This document shows positions 26,271 to 35,647 of a stretch of DNA of 64,000 nucleotides, piece after piece. A program made the position numbers and the translations under genes. The notes below the pieces were generated by a model that saw only the letters and a list, made by a program, of their open reading frames with translations, was not told where the DNA came from and made no database searches. The DNA comes from Nocardia miyunensis NBRC 108239. Its GTDB lineage: Bacteria; Actinomycetota; Actinomycetes; Mycobacteriales; Mycobacteriaceae. The DNA is taken from the NCBI RefSeq assembly GCF_001613065.1, contig NZ_BDBQ01000015.1, forward strand, positions 1 to 64,000. The letters are read 5' to 3'. The first letter of the stretch is position 1; every line of letters starts with the position of its first letter.

Positions 26271-28514
26271 GTGAACTCGACCGAATCCGTGTCCGGCGCT
26301 GCCGTGACCACGTCCTTCGCCGCGCTCGGCGTACCGTCTGCGCTGGTGGGGGCCCTGCGGGACGCCGGTATCGCCGCGCCGTTCCCCATTCAGGCCGACA
26401 CCCTGCCGGACACTCTCGCTGGTCGCGACGTGCTGGGCCGTGGCAAGACCGGCAGCGGTAAGACGCTGGCATTCGCCATTCCCGTCGTGGCTCGGCTCGC
26501 GACCGATCTGGCCGGCACCGCCGGTCGGCATCGTCCCGCCGGGCTGATCCTCGCTCCGACCCGGGAGCTCGCCACCCAGATCGCGACCGCGCTCGAGCCG
26601 CTGGTCGCGGCCTACTCGATGACCGTCACCACCGTATTCGGCGGCGTCTCGCAGAACCGCCAGGTCAAAGCGCTGGCAGCGGGTGCGGACATCGTCGTGG
26701 CCTGCCCGGGGCGGCTCGAGGATCTGATGCGGCAGGGGCTGGTGAACCTCGGCAATGTCGGGATCACCGTCATCGATGAGGCCGATCACATGGCCGATCT
26801 GGGCTTCCTGCCCGGAGTCACCCGGATTCTCGCCGCGACACCGGCGAGCGGGCAGCGGTTGCTGTTCTCAGCGACCCTGGACAACGGCGTGGACAAACTG
26901 GTGAAACGCTTCCTGCCCGATGCGGTGCTGCACTCGGTGGACGAGGCGCACTCGCCGGTTGCCGCGATGACGCACCACGTCTTCGAGGTCTCGAGTCCGG
27001 CGGTGAAGAAGGACGTGGTCCGCGCGCTGGCCTCGGGCAGCGGTCGGCGAATCCTGTTCATGCGAACCAAGCATCAGGCTCGAAAGCTCGCGAAAACGCT
27101 GACCGCGGAAGGTATTCCGGCGGTCGATCTGCACGGCAACCTGGCCCAGAACGCCCGCGACCGCAATCTGGCGGCCTTCGCCGAGGGCGCCGCGAGGGTT
27201 CTGGTGGCCACCGACGTCGCCGCGCGCGGTGTGCACGTGGACGGCGTCGAACTCGTGGTGCACGTGGATCCGCCCGCCGAACACAAGGCGTATCTGCACC
27301 GGTCCGGCCGTACCGCTCGCGCGGGAAGCGCCGGCGATGTGGTCACCCTGGTCCTGCCCGAGCAGCGCAAGGACACCGCGGCCCTGCTGCGCAAGGCGGC
27401 CATCACCGTTCGTCCGCAGTCTGTGACCGCGGATTCGCGAGCGGTTGGCGCCCTGGTCGGCGTCATCGCTCCGGTGGTCGTGCCGTCGTCTGCCACCGAG
27501 AAGGCGTCCAGCGTCGGTGGAACCTCCACTCGGACAAGACGTTCCGGCGCTCGGACGGACTCTCCGGGGCGAAAGGGACGCAACGGCGCGGAAGCCGATG
27601 CGCCTACCCGGAACGGCCGTGGGGCGAAGGCCGGTGCCGCCGCGCAGTCGGTCGCCGGTCGTGCTGGAGCCGCTGGTTCGGACAGCGACAGGACCGGGCA
27701 ACGCCGACGTGTCGAATCCGCGCAGACCTCGGGCGGACAGGCTTACTCGGCCGACACGCGTCCCGGCGGCCCGCGCCGGCGCGGCGCGAAGCGGGACGCC
27801 GGCGCGCCCCAGGATCGTCGCGAGGCCTCGAACCGTGATGTGCCGCAGGGGAGTTGGGCCGGTGACGGGTTCGACTCGCGAATCTCGGGCAACGGTTCGC
27901 GCGGGACCGATCCGGCTGTCCGGCGGGCGCGTCGTGAAACAGCGAACAGTGATGCGCCGCAGGGTATTTCCGGCGTTGGCGAACCTCGTTCGCGCGCATC
28001 GGATGACGGCGCCGAGAGGGCTCGGACCGGTAAGAGCTCCTGGCGTGGTCGCGACGGTGTCGCGGATCCGGGCGGACGCACCGATCGAGGCGCGGGCGGC
28101 AGGGAGCAGCCTTCGGGTCGCGACGCCGGGGAATACGGTGCACGGCAGGGTGTTTCGTCGGGAGGGCGGGCCGACTCGGGGCGTGGTTCGCGGAACGAGG
28201 GCGGTCGAGGATCGGGCGATCGCCCCGTGAGATCCGCTGCGCGGGAGTCGTATTCGAACACTGAACGCGGTGATGGTATGGGACGTCGCCGGAAGGTATC
28301 CGGTGAGGATTCGCGGGGTGCGCGCAGTGAGAATGTGCAATCCGGTGCGCGGCACACGTATTCGACGCCGACCGAGGATGCGCGCAAGGGCGGCGCCGGG
28401 CGGAACGGGCGCGAGCGGTCGGGTTCGCAGCACGGGCCTTCGGCCGGGGCCGATCGGTCCGGTGCGGGCGCGCCGGGGCGGCGGCATCGCCAGGGTGCGC
28501 GAAACGGTTCGTGA
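26271..28514 (+). CDS. DEAD-box RNA helicase with long basic tail
   Basis: About 747 residues from GTG 26271 (start uncertain; other in-frame starts lie up- and downstream, and no good ribosome binding site is visible). Residues 1-380 are a full DEAD-box core: Q-motif region FAALGVPSALVGALRDAGI, Walker A GKTGSGKT, PTRELA, DEAD in VIDEADHMADLGF, SAT, and HRSGRTARAG. The remaining 340 residues or so are disordered, rich in Arg, Gly, Ser and Asp, with many RG and GR pairs and repeated R-E-T/S-N-x-D-x-P-Q-G-type segments. Such tails bind RNA and promote condensates in other DEAD-box proteins. It is probably involved in RNA remodelling or ribosome maturation. Confidence 0.88.
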   Translation: MNSTESVSGAAVTTSFAALGVPSALVGALRDAGIAAPFPIQADTLPDTLAGRDVLGRGKTGSGKTLAFAIPVVARLATDLAGTAGRHRPAGLILAPTRELATQIATALEPLVAAYSMTVTTVFGGVSQNRQVKALAAGADIVVACPGRLEDLMRQGLVNLGNVGITVIDEADHMADLGFLPGVTRILAATPASGQRLLFSATLDNGVDKLVKRFLPDAVLHSVDEAHSPVAAMTHHVFEVSSPAVKKDVVRALASGSGRRILFMRTKHQARKLAKTLTAEGIPAVDLHGNLAQNARDRNLAAFAEGAARVLVATDVAARGVHVDGVELVVHVDPPAEHKAYLHRSGRTARAGSAGDVVTLVLPEQRKDTAALLRKAAITVRPQSVTADSRAVGALVGVIAPVVVPSSATEKASSVGGTSTRTRRSGARTDSPGRKGRNGAEADAPTRNGRGAKAGAAAQSVAGRAGAAGSDSDRTGQRRRVESAQTSGGQAYSADTRPGGPRRRGAKRDAGAPQDRREASNRDVPQGSWAGDGFDSRISGNGSRGTDPAVRRARRETANSDAPQGISGVGEPRSRASDDGAERARTGKSSWRGRDGVADPGGRTDRGAGGREQPSGRDAGEYGARQGVSSGGRADSGRGSRNEGGRGSGDRPVRSAARESYSNTERGDGMGRRRKVSGEDSRGARSENVQSGARHTYSTPTEDARKGGAGRNGRERSGSQHGPSAGADRSGAGAPGRRHRQGARNGS

Positions 28515-28615
28515 CGCTTCGGTGAGATTCCCGCCGAGCGGCGGCGGGCGTCGCGGCTGAGCTGTGCGCGGCCGGGATCGGTATGCGGGACTGCCGGACG
28601 GGCTGCTCGCCGGGC

Positions 28616-28621
28616 TAGGGT
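28616..28621 (+). promoter_or_regulatory. -10 hexamer of ArsC-like gene
   Basis: TAGGGT, 6 bases before ATG 28628. Confidence 0.5.
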
Positions 28622-28627
28622 GCGAAT

Positions 28628-28993
28628 ATGACATCCGAGCAGATGGAGATCTGGCACAATCCGCGCTGTTCCAAGAGCCGCGCGGCCAAGCAGGCGCTGG
28701 ACGAGGCCGGAATCTCCTATACCGAGCGGCGTTATCTCGAGGATGCGCCCAGTGCGGCGGAGATCCGGGCGATGCTGGACCGTCTCGGTCTCGAGCCGTG
28801 GGACATCACGCGCACGGGCGAGGATGTGGCGAAGGAACTCGGGATCGCCGGGTGGTCGCGCACGCCCGAGGATCGGGAGCACTGGATCGAGACCCTGGCT
28901 CATCACCCGAAGCTGATCCAGCGCCCGATCGTGGCCGGCAGCCGCGGTGCGGTGGTCGCCCGGGACGAGCAGTCGCTGCGGTCGATGCTGTGA
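28628..28993 (+). CDS. ArsC/Spx-family thioredoxin-fold protein
   Basis: A 121-residue member of the arsenate reductase (ArsC, glutaredoxin-linked) and YfgD family. NPRCSKSRAAKQAL carries the single N-terminal cysteine C14, and LIQRPIVAGSRGAVV has the conserved arginines that bind the oxyanion. There is no arsR, arsB or other arsenic gene nearby, so arsenate reduction is possible but not supported by context. A leaderless-type promoter precedes it. A TetR gene follows after 25 bases. Confidence 0.85.
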   Translation: MTSEQMEIWHNPRCSKSRAAKQALDEAGISYTERRYLEDAPSAAEIRAMLDRLGLEPWDITRTGEDVAKELGIAGWSRTPEDREHWIETLAHHPKLIQRPIVAGSRGAVVARDEQSLRSML

Positions 28994-29006
28994 ATCGGCT
29001 CCTGAG

Positions 29007-29012
29007 TATCGT
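29007..29012 (+). promoter_or_regulatory. -10 hexamer of second TetR gene
   Basis: TATCGT, 6 bases before GTG 29019. It favours that start over in-frame upstream codons. Confidence 0.45.
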
Positions 29013-29018
29013 TGCGGT

Positions 29019-29756
29019 GTGAGCGAGACCGGTGGAAGGTCCGCGTCCCGGCGGACCGCACCGGGGGCGCGGGCGGCGGTCGACGGCCGTAGCACGCGCT
29101 GGAACGGGCACAAGGAACGCCGCCGCGCCGCCGTGCTGGACGCCGCGATCGAGGTGATCGAGGAGTGCGGCGCGGACATCTCCGTTCAGCAGATCGCGGA
29201 TCGGCTGCGTCTGCCGCGCCCGGTGGTGTACCGGCATTTCGACGGTCGCGCCGATCTGGACGAGCAGATCCGTCGGCGAATCCTGGAATCACTGCTGGAC
29301 GAGTTGATGCCCGCGCTGCGAGCCGACGGCACTGTGCGCGATGCGGTGCGTGGCGCGGTCGGCACCTACGTCGAGTGGGTCGATCGACATCCCGGCCTGC
29401 ACAGGTTCCTGGACGGCATTGCGCCGCAGGGAGATTCGTCTCAGGCCATCGCGGGTGCCCGGGATCGGATCGGCGGACGCCTGGCCGATCTGTTCACCTC
29501 CTCGCTGGCGCGATTCGGGATCGATCCGGCGAGCGCACGGCCGATGGCCTTCGGCGTGGTCGGTTTCGTGGACGGCGTCGTCAACAGCTGGCGCGCGGAT
29601 GCGGCGACGGCGATGAGCTGCGAGCAGATCGAGGGCATTCTCACCGAATCGGTCCTGGCGCTGTTCGAGGGCAATGCGCGCAGCCTCGGCGTTCCGCTGG
29701 CCCGGGACACTCCCGTCGCCGTGCTGCTGGCCAGTCCCGAGAGTTCGGCATCCTGA
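29019..29756 (+). CDS. TetR-family transcriptional regulator
   Basis: A 245-residue TetR protein. An Arg/Ala-rich N-terminus precedes the helix-turn-helix (RRAAVLDAAIEVIEECGADI, then SVQQIADRLRLPRPVVYRHF) and a TetR C-terminal domain that includes the DRHPGLHRFLDG segment. GTG 29019 is chosen from the promoter position. The genes immediately around it are the ArsC-like gene and a decayed permease, so its present target is unclear; it may once have controlled the permease. Confidence 0.88.
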   Translation: MSETGGRSASRRTAPGARAAVDGRSTRWNGHKERRRAAVLDAAIEVIEECGADISVQQIADRLRLPRPVVYRHFDGRADLDEQIRRRILESLLDELMPALRADGTVRDAVRGAVGTYVEWVDRHPGLHRFLDGIAPQGDSSQAIAGARDRIGGRLADLFTSSLARFGIDPASARPMAFGVVGFVDGVVNSWRADAATAMSCEQIEGILTESVLALFEGNARSLGVPLARDTPVAVLLASPESSAS

Positions 29757-29810
29757 GCGGATCCGCGCGGCTATCCGTAGACCCGGGCGGGTGGCGGCGG
29801 TTCGATTGCG

Positions 29811-30098
29811 CGGCAGCGACTTTCGCGGCAACTCCGGTGAGACGAAGGCCGCGATCGAGCCACTGATCAGCACACCCAGCACCAGGCAGGGCACCGCCCG
29901 CACGAAGACGCCCGTGAAAACCGTTGCGGCGGTTCGCGGTTTCGGGGTGGCGCCGATCCAGCCGGTGAGCTGCCCCTGGAAGATCAGCCCGAGCGCCAGC
30001 AACCCGGCCGGCCCATAGGTCGACGCCCCGCGCCATCGGCCGGGCCGCGGGACCTGCTGGGCATCGTCGGCGACGACGCCGGTCTCCGGTATCGACAT
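29811..30098 (-). pseudogene. Truncated YraQ/ArsP-type permease
   Basis: From ATG 30098 (preceded by a G-rich ribosome binding site) the minus strand encodes about 96 residues with the N-terminal features of a predicted permease of the PF03773 type: GPAGLLALGLIFQGQLTGWI, FTGVFVRAVPCLVLGVLISG, then SIAAFVSPELPRKSLPR. After this the similarity stops and the frame runs into unrelated antisense sequence of the TetR gene. About two thirds of a normal permease (some 300 residues) is missing. It is probably inactive. Confidence 0.6.
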
Positions 30099-30359
30099 GC
30101 ATCCACCCCCGTTACTGACGACATCGAGATCCGGACGAACAACCGAGCACAATGTCCGTCGCGCTCCGCGGCGGCGATATTCGCTGTCGCAGTGCGGACA
30201 TGGGCATGATGGCACAGACCACCGACACGTGGGAATCCGCCGGGGCCTGCGCATATGCGTCGTCCGGCGCACCGGCAACACTCCCGGTGCGCACCGTTCG
30301 CCAGCCGGTCGCGCCCCGTTCTCCACACTGCCCGCACGGGTGACGCCGCGCGACGCGGT

Positions 30360-30365
30360 TACGAT
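30360..30365 (+). promoter_or_regulatory. -10 hexamer of dop
   Basis: TACGAT, 7 bases before ATG 30373. No Shine-Dalgarno. Confidence 0.5.
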
Positions 30366-30372
30366 TCAACTC

Positions 30373-31872
30373 ATGCAGCGCATCATCGGAATCGAGGTCG
30401 AGTACGGGATCTCCACGCCTACCGAGCCCTCGGCCAACCCGATTCTCACCTCCACCCAGGCGGTGCTGGCGTACGCCGCCGCCGAGGGCGTGCCACGGGC
30501 CAAGCGCACCCGATGGGACTACGAGGTGGAATCGCCGCTGCGCGACGCTCGTGGTTTCGATCTGGGCCGCCTCAACGGACCCGCCCCCGTGATCGACGCG
30601 GACGAGGTCGGCGCGGCGAACATGATCCTCACCAACGGGGCCAGGCTCTACGTCGACCACGCGCACCCCGAATACTCCGCACCCGAGGTCGTCGACCCGA
30701 TGGACGCGGTGATCTGGGACAAGGCCGGTGAGCGGGTGATGGAGGCCGCCGCGCGCTACGCCTCGAGTGTCCCGGGCGCGGCGCCGATGCAGTTGTACAA
30801 GAACAACGTCGACGGCAAGGGCGCCTCCTACGGCACCCACGAGAACTATCTGATGAGCCGCGATACGCCGTTCAACCAGATCATCGTCGGCCTCACCCCG
30901 TTCTTCGCCTCCCGCCAGGTGATCTGCGGATCGGGCCGGGTGGGCATCGGCCAGTCGGGTGACACGGCCGGATTCCAGCTGTCCCAGCGTGCGGACTACA
31001 TCGAGGTCGAGGTCGGCCTCGAGACCACGCTCAAGCGCGGCATCATCAACACTCGCGACGAGCCGCACGCCGACGCGGACAAGTACCGCCGCCTGCACGT
31101 CATCATCGGCGACGCCAATCTCGCGGAATGGTCCACCTACCTGAAGGTCGGCACCACGGCCCTGGTGCTGGACCTGATCGAGGCCGGGGAGGATCTGGCC
31201 GATCTGCAACTGGCGCGTCCGGTGACCGCGGTGCACGCCATCAGTCACGATCCGACCCTGCGCGCGACGGTCGCGCTGTCGGACGGCCGCGAGCTGACCG
31301 GCCTTGCGCTGCAACGGATCTACCTCGATCGGGTGGGCAAGTACCACAGCCGCGAGGGCACCGACGACGCCCGCGTCACCGATCTGCTGGAGAAGTGGGC
31401 GCACGTACTGGATCTGCTCGAGCGCGATCCGATGGAGTGCGCGGATCTGCTGGACTGGCCCGCCAAGCTGCGCCTGCTCGAGGGCATCCGCAACCGTGAG
31501 GGCCTGGGCTGGGCCGCGCCGAAACTGCATCTGGTCGATCTGCAGTACTCCGACGTGCGTCTGGACAAGGGTTTGTACAACCGTCTGGTGGCACGCGGCT
31601 CGATGCGGCGGCTGGTCACCGAGCAGCAGGTGCTCGACGCCATGACCAACCCGCCCACCGACACCCGCGCGTATTTCCGCGGCGAATGCCTGCGCCGGTT
31701 CGGCGGCGATATCGCGGCGGCCAGCTGGGATTCGGTGATCTTCGATCTGGGCGGCGATTCGCTGGTGCGTATCCCCACCCTCGAGCCCCGGCGCGGCACC
31801 AAATCGCATGTCGGGAAGCTGTTGGACGGTGTGAACACCGCGGCGGAGCTGGTGGAACAGCTGACCACCTAG
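30373..31872 (+). CDS. dop: Pup deamidase/depupylase
   Basis: A 499-residue Dop, paralogue of PafA in the carboxylate-amine ligase fold. It deamidates the C-terminal Gln of Pup to Glu and removes Pup from substrates. The N-terminus [14 protein letters not shown] with the catalytic-region glutamates, [19 protein letters not shown], and [20 protein letters not shown] are family signatures. Pup here ends in Gln, so the deamidase step is needed. The longer Dop-specific loop after SAAPSANP-like sequence ([20 protein letters not shown]) distinguishes it from PafA. A leaderless-type promoter lies just upstream. Confidence 0.97.
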   Translation: MQRIIGIEVEYGISTPTEPSANPILTSTQAVLAYAAAEGVPRAKRTRWDYEVESPLRDARGFDLGRLNGPAPVIDADEVGAANMILTNGARLYVDHAHPEYSAPEVVDPMDAVIWDKAGERVMEAAARYASSVPGAAPMQLYKNNVDGKGASYGTHENYLMSRDTPFNQIIVGLTPFFASRQVICGSGRVGIGQSGDTAGFQLSQRADYIEVEVGLETTLKRGIINTRDEPHADADKYRRLHVIIGDANLAEWSTYLKVGTTALVLDLIEAGEDLADLQLARPVTAVHAISHDPTLRATVALSDGRELTGLALQRIYLDRVGKYHSREGTDDARVTDLLEKWAHVLDLLERDPMECADLLDWPAKLRLLEGIRNREGLGWAAPKLHLVDLQYSDVRLDKGLYNRLVARGSMRRLVTEQQVLDAMTNPPTDTRAYFRGECLRRFGGDIAAASWDSVIFDLGGDSLVRIPTLEPRRGTKSHVGKLLDGVNTAAELVEQLTT

Positions 31873-31895
31873 TCGTCGACACGGCGGTCGAACAG

Positions 31896-31916
31896 CCATC
31901 GCACCCGGTGCGATGG
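31896..31916 (+). terminator. Small hairpin after dop
   Basis: A perfect 9-base stem (CCATCGCAC with GTGCGATGG) and a 3-base loop, 24 bases past the dop stop. It could separate dop from pup transcription, at least partly. Confidence 0.5.
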
Positions 31917-32053
31917 GCGCCGCTGTGATGTTGCGGCGGGGGCGCATTGCGAGGTAATCCGGCATGTTGTCCTCGCCGCTGGGTAGTGTTGAGGGACGAG
32001 CATCGGAGCTATCCGGTGCTCGCCGATGATCAGTACAGAGGAGGTCGGCTGCT

Positions 32054-32248
32054 ATGGCACAAGAGCAGACCAGGCGCGCCGGTGGCGGCGACGAGGACGA
32101 CGACGCTGCCGGCGTCGATGCCGCGGGGCAGGAGCGCCGCGAGAAACTGGCGGAGGACACCGACGACCTGCTCGATGAGATCGATGACGTACTCGAGGAG
32201 AACGCGGAAGACTTCGTGCGCGCATACGTTCAGAAGGGCGGCCAGTGA
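32054..32248 (+). CDS. pup: Prokaryotic ubiquitin-like protein Pup
   Basis: A 64-residue Pup ending in GGQ. The central acidic helix ([20 protein letters not shown]) binds the Mpa coiled coil; the N-terminal third is disordered and acidic. After deamidation of Gln64 by Dop, PafA links it to substrate lysines. AGGAGG lies upstream of ATG 32054. Its stop overlaps the prcB GTG (GTGA), so pup and prcB are translationally coupled. Confidence 0.99.
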   Translation: MAQEQTRRAGGGDEDDDAAGVDAAGQERREKLAEDTDDLLDEIDDVLEENAEDFVRAYVQKGGQ

Positions 32249-33102
32249 CATCAGGTGACCCCATGCGGCTCCACACGGGGTACGCGCTGTCGTCGTTCAC
32301 CGAACATCTGCGCCAGTCAGCTCCGGAACTGTTGCCAGCCAACAGATTCGGCAACACCGGTGACGCCGCCCCCAGTGGGGCGGCGTCGCAGGATCTGGCC
32401 CCGCACGGCACAACCGTCGTCGCGATCACGTACCGCGGTGGTGCGCTGATCGCGGGCGATCGCCGCGCGACCCAGGGCAATCTGCTGGCCAGCCGGGATA
32501 TGGAGAAGGTGTACATCACCGACACCTATTCCGCGGCCGGGATCGCGGGCACGGTGGGCGTGGCAGTCGAGATGATCCGGCTGTTCGCGGTGGAGTTGGA
32601 GCATTACGAGAAGATCGAGGGCGTCTCGCTGACCTTCGACGGTAAGGCCAACAAGCTGTCCAGGATGGTGCGCGACAATCTGCCCGCCGCGCTGCAGGGC
32701 ATGGCCGCGGTGCCGATCCTGGCCGGGTACGACCAGGAGGCCGGCGACCCGGACCACGCCGGTCGGATCGTGTCCTACGACGTGGTCGGCGGCCGCACCG
32801 AGGAGCGGTTCGGTTACGCGGCCACCGGGTCCGGCTCGATGTTCGCCAAATCCTCGTTGAAGAAGACCTACAGCCGCGGTATCGACGCCGAGAAGGCCCT
32901 GCGCATCGCGGTACAGGCGCTGGTCGACGCCTCGGACGACGACACCGCCACCGGCGGCCCGGACCTGATGCGCGGCATCTTCCCCACGGCGGTCCTGATC
33001 GACGCCGAGGGCGCGGCGGAGGTCCCCGAGGAGCGACTGGCGGAGATCGCGCGTTCGCTGGCCGATGAGCGCGAGGCGGAAGAAGGGAGTTTCCCCGCAT
33101 GA
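32245..33102 (+). CDS. prcB: 20S proteasome beta subunit
   Basis: A 285-residue PrcB, the catalytic subunit. A 55-residue propeptide ends at LAPHG55, and Thr56 of [11 protein letters not shown] becomes the N-terminal nucleophile after autoprocessing. DRRATQG with the aspartate and lysine environment and SYDVVGG, plus the YAATGSGS active-site strand, are present. The start is GTG 32245, overlapping the pup stop by 4 bases. prcA follows after a longer than usual gap of 127 bases. Confidence 0.98.
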   Translation: MTSGDPMRLHTGYALSSFTEHLRQSAPELLPANRFGNTGDAAPSGAASQDLAPHGTTVVAITYRGGALIAGDRRATQGNLLASRDMEKVYITDTYSAAGIAGTVGVAVEMIRLFAVELEHYEKIEGVSLTFDGKANKLSRMVRDNLPAALQGMAAVPILAGYDQEAGDPDHAGRIVSYDVVGGRTEERFGYAATGSGSMFAKSSLKKTYSRGIDAEKALRIAVQALVDASDDDTATGGPDLMRGIFPTAVLIDAEGAAEVPEERLAEIARSLADEREAEEGSFPA

Positions 33103-33229
33103 ACGGTCAGCGGCCGGAGGCGGCAGCGGGCTCGAGAGCGGAGCCGACCGGAGGTCGTCGGTTGAGGGCGGTGGTGGGAGACGGGCGGGCCCACGTAGGC
33201 CGCCCGGGCATGCGGAAAGGAATTACAGC

Positions 33230-34033
33230 ATGACACTGCCGTACTACGCGTCGGCCGAACAGATCATGCGCGACAAGACCGAACTTGCGCGCAAGGGCAT
33301 CGCACGGGGACGCAGTGTCGTGGCGTTGGTGTACGACAAGGGTGTGTTGTTCGTCGCGGAGAATCCGTCGGCGACGTTGAACAAGATCAGCGAGCTGTAC
33401 GACCGGATCGGTTTCGCCGCGGTCGGTAAGTACAACGAGTTCGAGAGCCTGCGACGCGGCGGCATCCTGCAGGCCGACCTGCGCGGTTACCAGTACGACC
33501 GGCGCGACGTCACCGCCAGCGCGCTGGCCAACGTGTACGCCTCGACGCTGGGCACCATCTTCACCGATCAGCTCAAGCCCTACGAGGTGGAGATCTGCAT
33601 CGGCGAGGTCGGCTATCCCGAGCAGGCCAAGAATTCGGTGCTCTACCGGATCAATTTCGACGGCTCCATCGTCGACGAGCGCGAATACGTCGTGATGGGC
33701 GGCAACACCGATCCCATCGCGACCGCGCTGAAGGAGACCTACCGGCCTGGACTGGACCTGAGCAGCGCGATCGAGACCGCTGTGCAGGCCCTGCAGAAGG
33801 CCGCTCCCGACGGCGGGGACAAGGAGAAGCGAACGCTGGGCGTCGGCTCGCTCGAGGTCGCCACGCTCGAGCAGTCGCGGCCGCGCCGGGCATTCCGTCG
33901 CATCGTGCCCACCGCTCTGGAGGTTCTGCTGGGCGGCAGTCGCGAGGGTGACGCAGATTCCGATTCGGCCGAGAAGTCGGATGATTCGGATGAGTCGCAG
34001 ACACCGTCGGCAGGAGATCCGTCGAACTCGTAG
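33230..34033 (+). CDS. prcA: 20S proteasome alpha subunit
   Basis: A 267-residue PrcA forming the gated outer rings on which Mpa docks. The gate-forming N-terminus [40 protein letters not shown], and [20 protein letters not shown] match mycobacterial PrcA. The C-terminal tail after RPRRAFRRI is acidic and Ser-rich (EKSDDSDES), variable among genera. The start is ATG 33230; a weak GGAAAGGAA precedes it. A perfect palindromic terminator follows. Confidence 0.97.
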   Translation: MTLPYYASAEQIMRDKTELARKGIARGRSVVALVYDKGVLFVAENPSATLNKISELYDRIGFAAVGKYNEFESLRRGGILQADLRGYQYDRRDVTASALANVYASTLGTIFTDQLKPYEVEICIGEVGYPEQAKNSVLYRINFDGSIVDEREYVVMGGNTDPIATALKETYRPGLDLSSAIETAVQALQKAAPDGGDKEKRTLGVGSLEVATLEQSRPRRAFRRIVPTALEVLLGGSREGDADSDSAEKSDDSDESQTPSAGDPSNS

Positions 34034-34057
34034 CAACCGCGTAATCCGGTGTGGCCG

Positions 34058-34095
34058 GGCCCCTTACACTCGTGGATCCACGAGTGTAAGGGGCC
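34058..34095 (+). terminator. Perfect palindromic terminator after prcA
   Basis: A 38-base sequence that is its own reverse complement, centred on GGATCC, beginning 24 bases past the prcA stop. As RNA it forms a hairpin of up to 17 pairs. It separates the pup-prcBA unit from pafA. Confidence 0.85.
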
Positions 34096-34205
34096 TTGTC
34101 GCTGCGCGGGCCCGGATCGCGAATCCGGTCGTTGACATGTGAAATCGTTGTGAAGACGTATGCAACCACTTGCTCGCACAGCCACTTTCGGGGATGCGTT
34201 GGTTG

Positions 34206-34211
34206 TACTGT
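34206..34211 (+). promoter_or_regulatory. -10 hexamer of pafA
   Basis: TACTGT, 7 bases before GTG 34219. A separate TTGACA at 34132-34137 may belong to another upstream promoter. Confidence 0.5.
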
Positions 34212-34218
34212 CGATGGT

Positions 34219-35577
34219 GTGCAGCGACGAATCATGGGGATCGAGACCGAATTCGGGGTGACGTGTACGTTCCACGGTCACCGTCGGTTGAGCCCTGACG
34301 AGGTAGCCCGGTACCTGTTCCGCCGGGTGGTTTCCTGGGGCCGTAGCTCGAACGTATTCCTCCGCAACGGTGCCCGGCTCTACCTCGATGTCGGTTCCCA
34401 CCCGGAGTATGCGACGGCCGAATGCGACAGCCTGGTGCAGTTGGTCACCCACGACCGTGCGGGTGAGCGAGTGCTCGAGGAGTTGCTGATCGACGCCGAG
34501 CAGCGCTTGGCGGAGGAGGGTATCGGCGGCGATATCTACCTGTTCAAGAACAACACCGATTCCGCGGGCAACTCCTACGGCTGCCACGAGAATTTCCTGG
34601 TCGTGCGCGCCGGTGAGTTCTCCCGCATCTCCGATGTGCTGTTGCCGTTCCTGGTGACGCGGCAGCTCATCTGCGGTGCGGGCAAGATCCTGCAGACGCC
34701 CAAGGCGGCGACGTTCTGTCTGTCCCAGCGTGCCGAGCACATCTGGGAGGGGGTGTCCTCGGCGACGACGCGTTCGCGGCCGATCATCAACACCCGCGAC
34801 GAGCCGCACGCCGACGCCGAGAAGTACCGGCGTCTGCACGTGATCGTCGGCGATTCGAACATGTCCGAGACCACCACCATGCTCAAGGTGGGCACCGCCT
34901 CGCTGGTCCTGGAGATGATCGAGGCGGGTGTCTCGTTCCGGGACTTCGCCCTCGACAATCCGATCCGGGCCATCCGCGAGGTCTCGCACGATCTGACCGG
35001 GCGGCGTCAGGTGCGCCTGGCGGGCGGGCGGCAGGCCAGCGCGCTGGACATCCAGCGCGAGTACTACGCCCGCGCGGTGGAACATCTGCGCAACCGCGAA
35101 CGGGATCCACAGGTGGACGCCGTCGTGGACCTGTGGGGCCGCACCCTGGACGCGGTCGAGGCGCAGGATTTCGCGAAGGTCGACACCGAGATCGACTGGG
35201 TGATCAAGCGCAAGCTGTTCCAGCGCTATCAGGACAGGTACAACATGGACCTGTCCGATCCCAAGATCGCCCAGCTGGATCTGGCGTATCACGACATCAA
35301 GCGTGGTCGCGGCGTCTTCGACCTGCTGCAGCGCAAGGGGCTGGCCAAGCGGGTCACCGAGGACGACGCGGTCGACGCGGCCGTCACGACCCCGCCGCAG
35401 ACCACCCGGGCCAAGCTGCGCGGCGATTTCATCACCGCCGCCCAGGAGGCGGGTCGCGACTTCACCGTCGACTGGGTGCACTTGAAGCTCAACGACCAGG
35501 CCCAGCGCACCGTGCTGTGCAAGGACCCCTTCCGCTCTGTCGACGAACGCGTGGATCGCCTGATCGCGTCGATGTGA
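34219..35577 (+). CDS. pafA: Pup-protein ligase
   Basis: A 452-residue PafA, the only ligase that attaches Pup (Glu form) to lysines using [43 protein letters not shown] and [20 protein letters not shown] are nearly identical to the M. tuberculosis protein, and the length matches it exactly when GTG 34219 is used. The TACTGT hexamer 7 bases before supports that start. It is separated from prcA by a strong palindromic terminator, so it has its own promoter. Confidence 0.98.
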   Translation: MQRRIMGIETEFGVTCTFHGHRRLSPDEVARYLFRRVVSWGRSSNVFLRNGARLYLDVGSHPEYATAECDSLVQLVTHDRAGERVLEELLIDAEQRLAEEGIGGDIYLFKNNTDSAGNSYGCHENFLVVRAGEFSRISDVLLPFLVTRQLICGAGKILQTPKAATFCLSQRAEHIWEGVSSATTRSRPIINTRDEPHADAEKYRRLHVIVGDSNMSETTTMLKVGTASLVLEMIEAGVSFRDFALDNPIRAIREVSHDLTGRRQVRLAGGRQASALDIQREYYARAVEHLRNRERDPQVDAVVDLWGRTLDAVEAQDFAKVDTEIDWVIKRKLFQRYQDRYNMDLSDPKIAQLDLAYHDIKRGRGVFDLLQRKGLAKRVTEDDAVDAAVTTPPQTTRAKLRGDFITAAQEAGRDFTVDWVHLKLNDQAQRTVLCKDPFRSVDERVDRLIASM

Positions 35578-35647
35578 GGTTCGGCGCGGTTTTGTGCAAA
35601 GCTGCGTTGTTGCTGGAGATTTGGTGGAGCCGGGGAGGGACATAGTG

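Noticed and set aside
28628..28993. Arsenic resistance operon
   Set aside because: The ArsC-like gene stands alone without arsR, an arsenite pump or thioredoxin partner; the truncated permease nearby is decayed and on the other strand.
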